Assembly (NCBI RefSeq): GCF_932274485.2
Contig: NC_065882.2
Span: 41,820,593-41,884,592 of the forward strand
Origin: Patella vulgata
Taxonomy: Eukaryota > Mollusca > Gastropoda > Patellidae
Reading direction: 5' to 3'
DNA: 64,000 nucleotides
Below, piece by piece: positions 22,101 through 37,100 of the stretch (the first letter of the stretch is position 1; each line of letters opens with the position of its first letter). Below the pieces are notes generated by a model. That model was not told the DNA's origin and made no database searches. It saw only the letters and a program-made list of their open reading frames with translations. The translations under genes were made by a program, and so were the position numbers.

Positions 22101-25100
22101 CATTATATATTAAAGCCATTCTTGACCCATGCATTTGTATGGGCCGTATCTCAGGAACTGTTAGTCGGATCAAGTTAAAATTAGGAATATCAGCTTTTTC
22201 AGCCATAATAAACATATAACCCAATTTTCAGCAAAATCAAAGGGGGTACGGTTTAACTCATTGGGTGATAATGACCCAAAACACAGATTTTGAACAAATT
22301 GAAAAAATATTGAGATGGCACAGGACAAGAATGGTTTTAACATATGTTATAGACATTAGTCTATAGCTCCTGGAGCACTACAAAATCTAGAAAATATACA
22401 ATTACTCCAAATTTTGGGGTTTTTTTGTGACCAAGTAGTATGCGAACCCTACCACTCACCTATAATCTGACTGCAGATTCGTAATCAACACAAAAAGTTC
22501 TTTAAGACAACCAAATGTGAGCTGTATATCTTCACTAGAAAGGTAAAAACAAGATTTCTGAAACTTGAGTAAATTACTAATACATATTTTGTTTTGAAAA
22601 CTCAATCGGTAACTATGAAACTCAAATGCCCGTATCTCAGTCAATTTTCAAGCTACAGTACGGCCGTCACGATGGTTTGACGGGACACGATATTACCGTG
22701 TTTTTTATCGTGGAATTCCGTGATTTACCGAGTGAACACCGAGCGAATATCGAGTGACACGATAGCACTGCCTCGGTGTTGGAAACACGGTGTGACTCGG
22801 TGTTTTAATTAAACCATGCCTCTGATCGTTTATTTTAGGATGAAGTACATGTAGAGCTATACATTGTTATTATAGATCACTTAATGTGTTGGTAGCTACG
22901 TGTGAAGATTGGCGTACGCGTTTCTTTGATCTGTTATATCATGGACCGTATATAGGGTTATATCACAGGGTAATTCTGTTATTTAAACCCGGGTATTGTC
23001 ATCTTTTAAACAGAAATATGCTTATACCGATACATTATTACTTCATTAATATGTTCGACATTTGTAAGACTTGCATCGATGGACCATTACAAATTCAATC
23101 AAATTACTGAAAAATTATAACATGACACCAATATATGCTAGTCTTACCGGGGGCGTAGATTTATCCATCTAAATAGTAATTCACATACTGATAAATAATT
23201 CTGGTTTAAATCACAAATAAATTAAAAGCCTTTGTCTCCTGATATGTAATCACACAAAGTCAGAATTCACCGTCAACAAGTTTATGGAACTTTGCTGAAT
23301 ACATGTACATTGACACGTATCAGTCCGATAATACCTTGCTGACGTTTTCATTTCGGCACCATAGAGTCTGGTAGATGCATACTGTCAATCAAGGTTCCAC
23401 AATGAGAACTGACACGTGACATGAAAGGAAATCGACTGACAGAACATAGACGCCCCTTTAACAACAAACTATTACCTTGTTGTGGTCTTGTGCTCGTGGA
23501 CAATATGACTTTTATTGTTAATTGTCAGTAGTAATAATTACATATTTTCAAAAGAGATGTCGATTTCTTTTTGATTATACATGTAGCTTCAGTCCATTCA
23601 ATTACCTGTATTTATTACTCAAATGGTTTCTTAATTAGCAGAATGTGAAAATAAAGAAAACAAAGTTACACTTAAAATATGACTACGGTAACCAAGAAGT
23701 TATTCGTCGCGATTTCACGGGGTTGTTAGGATTCGACCGGACCCCCACCCAATCCGCTACATGTAATACCAATTTGTAACGAGTAATTGTGATTACTCTG
23801 TTACGGTAAAACTCGTATTTTTTTTTTATAAATCGGTACAGGCTTAAGGTTCACGCATGCAGAGCGGCTTATGAACAAAATGATGTTTAGTCATTTGCAG
23901 TTGACATATTCTGCCTTACACCGGTGGAAATCATTTCATTATATTGTGCACAAACGTCATTCCTTAAATAGCCCCACGCCCCTTTAACAACTGAATTTTC
24001 TGTTAGACCATTTATTCTACACTCTTTGATGTGCTTTCTAGATTAATTAATTTCATAACTATTGAAGAGGACCAGTTGGTTGTTTATATTGTTTTATTTA
24101 CCTAACGATCAACGATAAGTTCACCAATGTTTTTGTAATAAAGTAGACCCGTATTGTTTGCTGATTGACTTTATCCCATGATTTAAAAAATTGGCGATGG
24201 TTAATATTGGGTCAACAATAATTCCTTAAACTGCGCCGGAGCCCCTTTTACATAAACGGAATTCGCATTTTATAAGACGGCGATTATTCGTACATGTATG
24301 TCGGGCCAAAAGGTCATTTCTTAAATAGTACGAACCTCCCTTTAACACTCCCTTTAACAAGAGAAATTGGAATGATATGTTTCGGCATGATAAATAATGT
24401 TAAAACTAATCGTTAATCTATTTTCCGTACACGAAACTAAACAACTCCAAATATAAGGAAACATTGTCGTGAATTTTTCAGTTAGATTTTCGGCTGATGT
24501 CTTTTACCGCTTACATAATGTACATTATTAAACATTTACGCAATATGTAAAAAGTATTTACCTTACCTTTTATACTCATATTGTAGATGTTAAATATCCT
24601 TAATAATTATCACAGGCAAATATAAAAATAATACCAATCCAAATTAATATCCTTTTGCATATAAGCTTGCATATATAATCAACTTGGAATACCAAAATTT
24701 AAATCGCAACGCCTTGTGGTCTAAACGGTATCATAAATCATAAAATAAACCATAAATCAATGGACCTGTTGTAAGGTGAACACTGCATGGTTTCTGGCAA
24801 CTTTGGGTCTTTGCGGCATAATGTAGTCTTAACCAATAAAAACAACAAAGTGGCTACGTGCGATTTTATTCTTTGATCTTGGATCCAAGGGACATTTCTG
24901 TTATTCAAACCAATCTGCACGAGAATGACAACATACAAGTTGACAGTTATTGATTTGGGGTTCATGTGGAATAGATTCTTCCATCGAAATACAGTTATTC
25001 TTTTCTAAAATAAAACGAGTGCCTTGGATTTTTGTGTGGATTTGATAGCGGTTATAATTAACTAATATTCTCTTACACCGGAGACTTGTGTCACGTTCAT

Positions 25101-28100
25101 TTCATTTTTACGGTAAGTACGAACTTATGTCTGATTTGAAAGCGCTTTCGAACCCCGTTGCAAGTTCTATTTGTCTTATTTCTATTTGTAAGACCGGTAA
25201 CCCAAATACCGTTATAGTTTGCAATTTAAAAGTCTATCTTTGCCGTGATTCGAGAGTAGTTCTTAACTATAAACTCATAATGTAGTAAATATGCAAAACA
25301 ATTTGAACACGGCATAAATATCTAAACTGTGTAATACATGTATAGTCTTATGCATACGTGTCCTTCAAAGTGTACTAGACATGCAGCTTTACATGACTGG
25401 TTGGAAATGTAACCGCATATATCGTGCAGAATATGTGAACACGCATGTTCTACTTCTAACTATACAACGTGACCTAATGCGTCCGTATTATTAACGAAAA
25501 TATTCAACATTCATAACATCGTAGCTGTATATCGTTTTGACATCGATTGTTTATGACAAATAAATACCGTTAATTTTGCATGTAAAATTACACCGAGGGC
25601 TATTGTGTAGCACGACTATCGTGGCACACGATAGCGACTGCTACACCGAGTTATTTATCGTGGCAATATCGTGGCGTTATCGTGGCAATTTTCAACAAAA
25701 AACGACACGATAATCGTGTTTCATCAAAGCGTCGCGGCGGGCGTACTGTACAGACCACAAATTTTGCACAGTTTCTAGTTTTTACATGTACAATAACATA
25801 TTTTTTCAAGATTTTTTTCGAAAGGGTCAATTTCCCCATCACCCCTCTGGTCCACTTGACATGTAATGATCCAATTTTATTATATAACAAGCCAACAGTG
25901 AGGTTGATGTTCCCTGCCGCAATCTCAAAATAAATAGATGACACATTAATGAATTACACATTTGTATTTTTGAAAAGTGTCAAGCAATCAAACTGATTAT
26001 CTATACTTAGTCTTATCAGAAAATGTTCACGATCGAACTCAGTCACGGTTTTGAAGTAGCTGGTAGTGAAACTATACACTAAGTTTCATTACTCTCCATA
26101 AGTTACAATCACAGTTATCTTGTCCCAAAGCATCGACCAATGAAATTGCTTAGCTTTAGCGGAAAATTTTAGTCACTGAACTTAGTCAAGACATTCACCT
26201 AATGAACATCTAGGCTAAGTTTAACCATTCTACCTCAATTAAGAGTTATGTTTCAAAGTCTTGACCAATCAAATTGCTTATCCTACTTAGCCTAAGAAGA
26301 AAACTCTCATCATTGAACTTAGTAAAGGTACTGATATAATGAATCAAAGTTATCGTGATCCAAAGTCTCAGTCAATCAATCTTTACTTAGCCTAGGCAGA
26401 AAATGCTTATCATCGAACTCAAATCTGGTCTGCCCTCTGTTTGCCCACCCACAATAATTTTAAAGATAGGTTGCCAGAAAACAAAACATACGCCCACGAC
26501 AGCTAAATCGTCCGAGTGGTCGACAAGGTTTGTCGCATATTTATTCTTTTGTAGGTAATTAGGTGAATTTATTAGACAATTTCATACAGATGACATTATA
26601 ATTTTCGTCGTTTGAGGATTCTAAAAACTAAAACTAGGGCTGTAACTCTGGAAGTAATCTACAGATATTGTTGAAATTCGACAGGCTTTTTCGTTTTACT
26701 AATTCAAATAATGCATATAAATTTCATACAGATCGGATGATAACTTTTGTCGTTTGAACGTTCACAAGGTTCAACAAAGTAAAACAAGGGCCATAATTCT
26801 AGAAGTAATGGACGGAAATTGCTGACATTCAATAGGCTTCTTCATTTCACTAATTTAAAAGATGCATATGAATTTCATACAGATTAGGTGATAACTTTTG
26901 TCGTTCAAGCGTTCACAAGATTCAACAAAGTGAAACAAGGGTCATAACTCTAGATGTAATTAACATAAATTTGCTGAAACTCAATAGGCTTGTTCCTGTT
27001 ACTAATTTAAAATATACATATAAATTTCATACAGATCGGATAATAACTTTTGTCGTTAGAGCATTCACAAGGTACAACAAAGTGAAACAAAGGCCATAAC
27101 TCTCGGCGTAATTAATGGAAATTGCTGAAATTCAATAGGCTTCTTCGTTGCACTAATTTAAATGATGCATATCAATTTTAAACAGATCGGATGATAACTG
27201 TTGTCATTAGAGCGTTCACAAGATTCAACAACTCTCGATGGCAAGCCTGCGATATTTACTGGATTAGGATCCAATTTGCTGCTCAACTTTCATTCATTTA
27301 ATCATGAAATGGATAATTGAGACTAAGTTTTTTATCGTACTGACTTTAGTAATGATGATCGAGGCTAGGCCGAAAATTCAATTGCTAAATTTTTAATTCA
27401 GAGTGGATCAATTTGAGTGAAATTTTCAGCAAATTCCCTTTACATTATTTAGCTTTTTATCTAATCTCCCATAATGTATCTTTAACTGACCCACGGTGAC
27501 TTTTGTCGACAACTATAACGTTACCGTTAAGTACCCACGGCGACTTTTGTCGACACAACCGGTTAGCCGAATGCAACGTTCCTAGCGTAATGAGAGTTAT
27601 TTCCCCTATGAACAGACGACTTTATCTCATTTGTTTACTTCCTGTTTGACATTTTGACAGTTAAAAATCTTACTGTTTCTCCTTGAAAAATTATAATAAA
27701 AAGGTGATATGTCTAGACCTATTCGGCAAACTTCTCCTAATGACGGATTACCATCCTTATTGAATGACAATGATTCAGATTTTATCTGTAGTGTTGATTT
27801 TTACAGTTTTGCGTTCAGCCAAGAACGTAATAGAAGTAGGCTCAGTTAATCAACAAATTTCTATTAGTATTACGGTACTTAAATAAGCTTAAATTAAAAG
27901 AGATTCATGATGAATAATTTTTAGTTCACAACAGCCGAACAAAAAAATCGAAGTAACCATTATATACATGAATTTTGCATGAAATGTCTAAATTAATTTT
28001 TTGTTTAAATTTATATTTATGAAAATGGCATTAAATTTAGATTATTTCATCCATTTACATGAAAGGTCTATCTACAGTTGTTTATTAATGATATGACTTT

Positions 28101-31100
28101 AAAATACATATCTATATTTTAATACTATTGACCATTATGACGTGGGTTTTTATGACGTTATGACATAATTTACCTGTAACATGTATTATTATAGATAACA
28201 ATTTACCTGTAATGTGTATAATTATAGATAATGTTAATAATTTACCTGTAACATGTATGATTATAGATAACAATAATTACCTGTAACATGTATAATTATA
28301 GATAATGTTAATAATAATTTAGTATTATCAAATACTAGATCTTTAACATTATCTAGAACATACTGTATTAATTTAGGTGATACTTGGTCTAGTAATTCTT
28401 TATGCCGGACACTCATATCTTTCTTACTGAAAAAAATATACAGAAAACATTATTCACATTTTATATTCAAATTAAAATTATACATCTTCAGTGGAAAAGA
28501 AAATAGGTTGCCAGGCAACAAAAAAAATGCCAACAGCAGCTAAATCGTCCAAGCGGTTGACAAGGGTTGTCACATACTTATTCCTTTGTAGGTAATTGGG
28601 GGCTTTAACAAGACAGTTCCATACAGATCAGATTATAATTTTTGTCGTTTGAGGGTTCACAAGGTTCTACAAACTGAAACAAGGGCCTCAACTCTGGAAG
28701 TAGTTTACAGAAATTGTTGAAATTTGACGGGCTTTTTTCGTTTTACAAATTTAAATAATGCATATAAATTTCATACTGATCGGATGATCACTTTGGTCAT
28801 TCAAACATTCAGAAAGTAAAACAAGGGCCATAACTCTAGAAATTATTGACGGAAATTGCTGAAATTCAATAGACCTCTGTTTCACAAATTTAAATGATAA
28901 ATATAAATTTCATACATATCGAATGATAACTTTCATCAATCGTGCATAACAAGGCTGAACAATGTAAAACAAGGGCCATAACTCTTAGAAGTAATTATTG
29001 TAAATTGTTAAATTTTCAATAGGCTTCGTGGTTTCACTACTTTAAATAATGCATATAAATTACACAAAAATCGGATAACTTTCATCATTGAAATTGCTGA
29101 AATTCAAATGGCACATATAAATTTCACAAAGATCGGATAATCATTGGACTCAGTCAAGACATTCACCTAATGAACGTCTACATCAAGTTTAAACATTCTA
29201 CCTCAAAGTTTAACCTCATTTAGTTAACTACGGTGCATGGAACCGTACAAATCGGAAAATTCCATATTCGCTGTGAATTTCAAATGGAGTTACGATAAAA
29301 GTTGTTCTTTGTGTATAGAAATGGTCATTATTATAATATAGCTAATAATGAATATATCAACAAATGACTGGCACCATTTGTATTTCTGTACTTATAGAGA
29401 ATAGGTTGGGATATCAAGTAGTACAGGGTTATCCAAATTACCGGTAAATACGCTAATCGCGTGGGTCGTCTTCATTTGTCACATGGCCTATTTAAACAAA
29501 GGACGCTTAAATGGATCTACGGCAGTGCTTCACGTTTAAAAAAAATAGAGGAGCCATAAAAAGCTCTTCTAAAATTACAACAGCTGAAAATCGCTCCTGC
29601 AAAAATAGCACTTCTGAACTCTAATCCATTTTTTAGAAGGACCATTCATGTATTTCATACTATATTTTGACAATAGATGAAGCAATTTATTGACCATTCA
29701 TATTTAGAAAATGTTTCGATATTTATTAGAATAAATAAAAAGAAAAATGAAATTTCAGTATCAATCTTTCACTCCTATACTGACTTGATGAAAACCATAA
29801 AGAAAAGTCACAGAAAAAATCTTAAGTTTAACTTTGACGCCCTGATAATTTTGGCACAAAGTCTGCACCGTAACAATTCGATGTTTCCTGTTTTGTTTCC
29901 AATGAAAATATAAACATTGAAAAAATTCAGAACAATGTTCGCAAATAAAGTTTATGTATAATTACTATAGTTTACAGGACAATTTGAGAAAATTAAACAA
30001 TTTGGTCAAAAAAGTATTTTATACATACATGTATATAATTTTTTGCGTAAATAAGTCGGAATGTGAGAAATGAATTCCAGGGGGCGCGATAAACTGTCCT
30101 CTGCACGTGATTAATAATAGTATAGTGTCATGTACAGGTGCAATGACGTGTTTGATATTCCATTTTATACCGATATTTTAGAATCCGAATTCTACACATT
30201 TCTCAACGGCAGTGACATAGACCTCTAAATTAAACTTAAAACATGATTTGAGACGCATGTTTTACTAAGCGGAATCCACATCAAGACTTTCAGCTAGTGC
30301 GGGGATTCGTGCAAATTTTTAGTCCTGCCGATGTCGAAGAAATTAATTACGATATTCACATGGATCAAACAAAGAATCAAAACCATTTAATCGTGTTTGT
30401 GTGCATAGATAATGTGTGACGTGGAAAATTATAAATGACAGGTCAGTTACTAAACTAAAGCGACATTTCGAGGCCTGTCTGATTAAACTCTATATTTATT
30501 TCTATTTATGTAAATTATTTTCTTTTTTGAAAACCATTAAAAAACACACACCCACACTTATTCCTATAGGCTACTTATTATAGAAAATCGTGTGAGAAGC
30601 TCGAATCGTCGATGTAACTGCGTACGTGATCAATTCAACATTTGGAAAACTGTTTTTCTTTCTTTTTTGTACGTATTTATTTTAAGGTTCAATAATTATT
30701 CTCTGATTCGACATAATCATTGTTTTGTTGGTCATATTCAACCAAGAGGAAATTTCAAAACAATGGCTGATGGTTCGCTACACAACTATTTACTGTTACT
30801 ATTGGCTGACAGCATGCATGCACGAATCAAACAATCTTATTTGCATATTGCATGCTTTATAGTATAATGACTGGATCGGTAACCTCAACGACCAACATGT
30901 ATTACCTTTTATTAGTGTTCTACTTGCCATTATATACAATAAAAATACGGAATATTTTCACATTAACAAAAATATTTATTTGACGCATCATATGTTTCCA
31001 CTAATTTCCAGCACCCAGAATCAAATTTAGCGATATTTTCCTGTGGGCCAGAAACACAATTCCCATTAGACAATTATTCGAGGATTGGTAACATGGGCTT

Positions 31101-34100
31101 TATTTGCAGTTTGGGGTTCGTTTTTTGACAAATGTAAAATATGACGAGAGCGATTTTATCCTTGGAGGAGAGCGATAAAAAGCTCTTCTATTTTGACGTT
31201 TGCGCGAGCCGAGAAGAGCGAGAGCGATCGCTCGCGTCAAACGTGAAGCACTGCTACGGCATGATACGGTATTTTAAATTCACTCTAAAATATTCCAATC
31301 ACAAACGTCTAATCTATAACAATGTAAGACAATAATTTTGTTATTATGATTAGACCAGTCCCGTGGTAACTGGACCGTCAATAGACCCTTGTCAACTGGT
31401 GGTGTGTATTGATAGTGCTATATTGTTCAAACAGTGATATATTGTATAGATAATGCATATACTATGTGTAGTGCCTGTGACGTCCCCAGCCAATCAACCG
31501 GATTAAGGTCGTAATTGAAAAATTGAAAAGAGTTTTGGCGTGTTGGATACTTAAACGTTAACAGCCAAATTAATTTTAATCAGATTGGTGTGAACTTTCT
31601 GTAAAGTGGATATAGTAACTATTGGCTATACGTACACAAAATTTAGATTTCTCGTCTGATGTGGTCTTTAAATAATGCATATAAATTTCAGAAAGATTGG
31701 ACGATAACACGATTCAATAAAGTGAAACAAGGGCCATAACTCTAGACGTAATAAACGGAAATTGCTGAAATTCAATATGCTTCTTCGTTTCACTAATTCA
31801 AATAATGCATATGAATTTCACAAAGATCAGATGATAACTTTTGGTGTAATAGTGTTCACAAGGTTCAACAAAGTGAAACAAGGGCCATAACTCTAGACAT
31901 AATAAATATAAATTGTTGAAATCAAATAAGCTTCTTCGTCTCACTAATGTAAACCACATATATCAATTTTAAAACAATCGGATAATAACTTTTGGAGTTA
32001 GAGCGCTCACAAGAAATTGTGGACGACGGACGGGCGGCAATATATGTCCACATTTCCATGTGGGCGTATAAAAAGGCATTACTTATAATTTAATACTGTG
32101 AAATCCATTATTATTAGCTTTATTATAATCTGACCACGCTAGCAAATTGTTGACTGATGGCAATGTCAATATGGCCATACAAATAGTTTGTTTACATTAC
32201 CTTGTAAGATTTTTATCACCCAGTTCTAGTATATGTCGAACATCAGGATGAAAGTGAACAGGGTCTCTTGGTTCCAGAATATAAAATAAGACTTTTCTAC
32301 CATACTGATCATCTGCTATTTCACTTAATGATTGGAGTATTTCCTATACACAAATATAACACGGAATTTAATATAAAGTTTTTGCCATATACAAAGTTAA
32401 GTTGCATGGCAGCTGAATCACAGGATAAGTCATCTAATAAGTAGTCCACAAAAGCTGCCACACATTTATTCTTTTGGTAGTAATGGTAATATTCACAAGA
32501 CATTAAGATTGTCAGGCAATAAGATATATGCTCACAGCAGTTAAGTTGTTTGTGCAATCGACAAAGGATGTCACATATTTATTTGAGCAGTCGACAAAGG
32601 ATGTCACATATTTACTCTTTTGTAAATAATAAGACATTTAAATGACACTCAAAACTGATCAAGAGTAACAACCCATAAAGTAATTATCAGAAATGATTAA
32701 AATTTGATTGGCTTCTGGTTCTTCCTTGTGCTAACATTTATCATATACCAACGGCTGCCAGGCAGGATACACCCACATTTTGCAATCGATGGATAGAGAA
32801 CAAGCTTAAAACAAAAGTGATTTTTTGTACAATCAGGGGCAATAATCCAGAAAGTTATGGTCTGAAATGCGCAAATATCAAAAGAGACTGAGATCTTTGG
32901 GATATAAAGATAAGTTTTAAGTTTCATCAGAATCGGATAAAAATTGTGACCTCTAGAGGATCCACAACCTTCGTATTGCATACTTTTACACAACTTGCGT
33001 ACAAAGAGCGGCCATTTTTTCGGGCAGTTTCAATCTTAATTTAAACAGTTTTTGAAATCAGAAAAAAAAATATCTGATTTTTAAACAATCAGGAGCCATA
33101 ATCCAGGAAGTTACTTTCAAATATACGTGATTATCAAAAGAACCAAGATCTTAGTGTGTAATGGTGATATATTCACATGTTTTTTTAAATCGGATAAAAA
33201 TTGTGACCTCTACATGGACGGCAAGCTAAAAATGTGATGTTTTGTATATTCAATCAAGGGCTATAATTCAGGAAGTTTCGATCCGATATGCGCGATTATC
33301 GAATGAATTAAGATCTTTGCGTTATAAACATGTATTCCAACTCATCAAAATCGGATCAAAATTGTGACCTGTAGAGAGTCCACAAGTTTGATATACCAGA
33401 TGCTATACACTATTTGCGTACGAGGGGCAGCCATTTTGTCCGGCAGTTTTAGCCCGATTTTCACAAAATTCGAACTCAATAAACATTACGGTGTAACAGC
33501 GATATATTCGAACGTTTTTTTTAAATCGGATAATAATTGTGACCTCTAGAGGAACCACCAGCTAAAAACATGATTTTTCATACAATCAGGAGCCATAATT
33601 CAGGAAGTTACTACCCGATTTTTGGGTTATAAACATGCATTTCAAGTTTCATCAAAATCAGATCAAAATTGTGACCTCTAGAGGGTCCAAAACTTTGATA
33701 TACCAGATATTTACACTAATTACGGTGTAACGGTGATATATTTGAACATTTTTTTAAATCGGATAATGATTGTGACATCTAGAGGGACCTCAAGCTAAAA
33801 ACGCGATTTTACATACAATCAGGGGCCATAATTCAGGAATTTACTATCTGATATGTGCGAATATCAAAGGGACAAAGATCTTTGGGTTATAAACTTATAT
33901 TTCAAGTTTCATCAAAATCTGAAGAAAATTGTGACCTCTAGAGGGTCCACAACATTGATATACCATATTTTTTTACACTATTTGAGTATGAGGGGCGGCC
34001 ATTTCGTCTGTCAGTTTTGGTCCGATTATTACGAAATTCAATCTCAACTATCCTTAGGGTGTAACAGTGATATATTCAAATGTTTTTTTTTAAATCGGAT

Positions 34101-37100
34101 AAACATTATGACCGCTATAGGGTCCACAAGCTAAAAACGTGATTTTTCGTACAATCAGGGGCCATAATTCAGGAAGTTAGCCGTCCGATATGCACGAATA
34201 TCGAAAGGAACCGAGATCTTTGGTTTATAAACTTACATTTCAAGTTTCATCAAAATCATAAGAAAATTGTGACCTCTAGAGAGTCCACAACCATCATATA
34301 CCATATTTTTACGCTATTTGAGAACCAGGGGCGGCCATTTTCTCTGTCAGTTTTATGTTGATTTTTACAAAATTCAAACTCAACCATCCTTAGGGTGTAA
34401 CGGTGATATACTAAAACGTTTTTTTTAAATCGGATAAAAATTATGATTTCTATAGGGTCCACAAGCTAAAAGTGCGATTTTTCGTACAATCAGGGGCCAT
34501 AATTCAGGAAGTTATGGTGTGATATGCGCGAATATCAAAAGGAACCGATATCTTTGGGTTATGAACTTACATTTCAAGTTTCATCAAAATCAGAAGAAAA
34601 TTGTGACTTCTATAGGGTCCACAAGCTAAAAACGCGATTTTTCATACAATCAGGGGTCATAATCCATGAAGTTACGGTCCGATAAATGCCAATATTGTAA
34701 GGAACCAAGATCTTAGGGAGATAAACCTTTATTTCAAGTTTTGTTGAAATCAGATAAAAATTGGGACCTGTAGAGTGTAGACAGACAGACCTGTAGACAG
34801 ACAGGGGTGATGACAATATACGTCCACATGAAAAAGTGACCGTATAAAAATGTACCCATAATCTGAGAAATTTACCTGCGTATAAGTCAATCAGATGATA
34901 ATCGTCAGCTCTAGAAAGACCACATGCAATAGCGGATGATGGACTGTCAGCCTGAAGGACAGACATGCCAAGGAACAAATTTTATTATACTGCAATTACT
35001 TACATCTAGAATAATTTTTTGAACTATTTTTGTATCATCAACACAATCAAATACAGCCAACATAACGAGAAAACCATACTGTTCTTTACATATCTTTAAT
35101 ATATGTGTTTTAAAACTCTTTAATATAACTTTACGATCCTGAAAAAAAAACCATGAACATAAAAAGAGAATATTTATAATTAAAATTCTCAATTAACAAA
35201 AGATATAATTAAAAGTTTATCAGCCATATGAAACCTAGGTGATAATTTACTGACAAATAGGTGGCTTACATATGAAAATCATAAACTTACTTTCCTGACA
35301 AAATATATCAATTGTGGTAATTGTAGTCAGTAATATCCATAATATCAGTATTACAAAACTAACCTTAGCTGTTCCGTGCCATAAACAATGCATGACAGCT
35401 CTAGCACCCTCTCTAGTATGTACCATATTAACACAACCTTCTCTTAAAGCTTCTATCATTTCCTTTAAAATAAAACATAACATCATACAATATTATAACA
35501 TTCTATACTCAACTAATATAGAAATAGCTAACCTTTCCATAAGAAAACAGAACTATCAACCAGTGATGGGATTTTGCCCGTATATTCCGGACTTGTCCGG
35601 ATCTTTTTCCCAAACACCCAAAATTGTCCAACCGGAAATATGCCCAATCGGACATCAAGACATGGTGAATAATATTCAAAATTCCGAAATTAATATAGTT
35701 TACTGAGTGTATAACTACCACTCAACCAGATTATCGTCGATAATACGCTGGATTGATTAGGTAATTAAGTGATCAACGTATTTATTGTGTTAAACCATCT
35801 ATAAACCTACCTTGATTTACTACTTAATCTGCTTTGATTAACTGACTTAATCCTTTGTCGGACAATTCATCAATCTAATCTTAAACAGAAGCTATTGTTT
35901 CCCCTTTGTCGCACTATTCATCAATCCATTATAATTTTAATCTTCGTGTTAACCTCATGGTTTCTGCATTGTCGGACATTTTAATCGCATTGATGTGAGT
36001 CGACAATATGTATAAGCCAGTCATAGAAGTCACATATTGTAAGAGTATATAACACCCAGATCAATAGACAGTCATTATAATTCGTCTGCGATATCACTTT
36101 GGTGGAAGCGAGCGTTAAATAAAGCTATTTCACACACACATATATCCGAAAAATACTAGACATTGCTAGCACGCGGTTACAGCACTCGGCAGATTCCATT
36201 ACTCTACATCTAGCTTCGGCTGTATGACAGTAAGTGATATGTACCTATCAAAATTGCGTTGTTGAAGCATGTTTACAATTTTCATAGCAAAGTTGTCCTT
36301 GTTAGAATAAAATCTGATTAAACTTGAAAGAAAAACAGCTTCAGGCGGTTAAAGTACGATAACTGAACCGGTATTAGAAAACTCGCGCGAAAGGTGAAAT
36401 TATGAAATGAATATGTGACGAAATACACGCTTCTAATGTCAAGGAAAGATTCTATTTTGATGGCATATTCTCGGATTTATGATCACATTTTGAATGGGGT
36501 TTATGTTTTTAAATAAAGATAAAAGTAATCTAGGCAATGTTGACGCACATGTCGATTGGAATAGTGTAAGTACTTAATTGCTTTAGACGATAGCGCGTGC
36601 TAGAGTAGAATGCAATTATTTAGGGGATGGTGTCATTCGCTTGTTGTGGTAGAGCGACGTTTATTGCCCAAAAAATTTCGGGATATCATTTTTTTACCCT
36701 CTGTACATAAGTCGTAACGGAGTATAAGACGAATGCCAGACTTCTGAAAAATGTAGCGACTTGTGACCCGAATATGGTAATTTTGGAGGAATTTGAAACA
36801 GTCTGATCGGCAGTAGTCGGCACGCTTTCATTCTATCATATTACGAATTTTGTAGGAACATTTCTGACATAAATTTGAATACCGTACGGGAATTAAATAT
36901 GAAAAATAACGAGGTGCACCTATTTTTTTTTATTACGGACGAATTTGAATATTTTGTTTACACATGATTTTTGTGTGTGGTCTAAAAACTGCCATTTTAA
37001 ATAATGATAAGAGTTATGTCCCTTTATTTTCGGTAAAAATGTCCGACAAGAAAAATTTTGAAATCCCATCACTGCTATCAACAAATATAAACCTTAATTT

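Noticed and set aside
35857-36182. possible solo LTR (TG...CA ends, TATA-like box, AATAAA) inside the hAT element
   Set aside because: No target duplication and no internal or paired copy in view; the motifs are common in AT-rich DNA.
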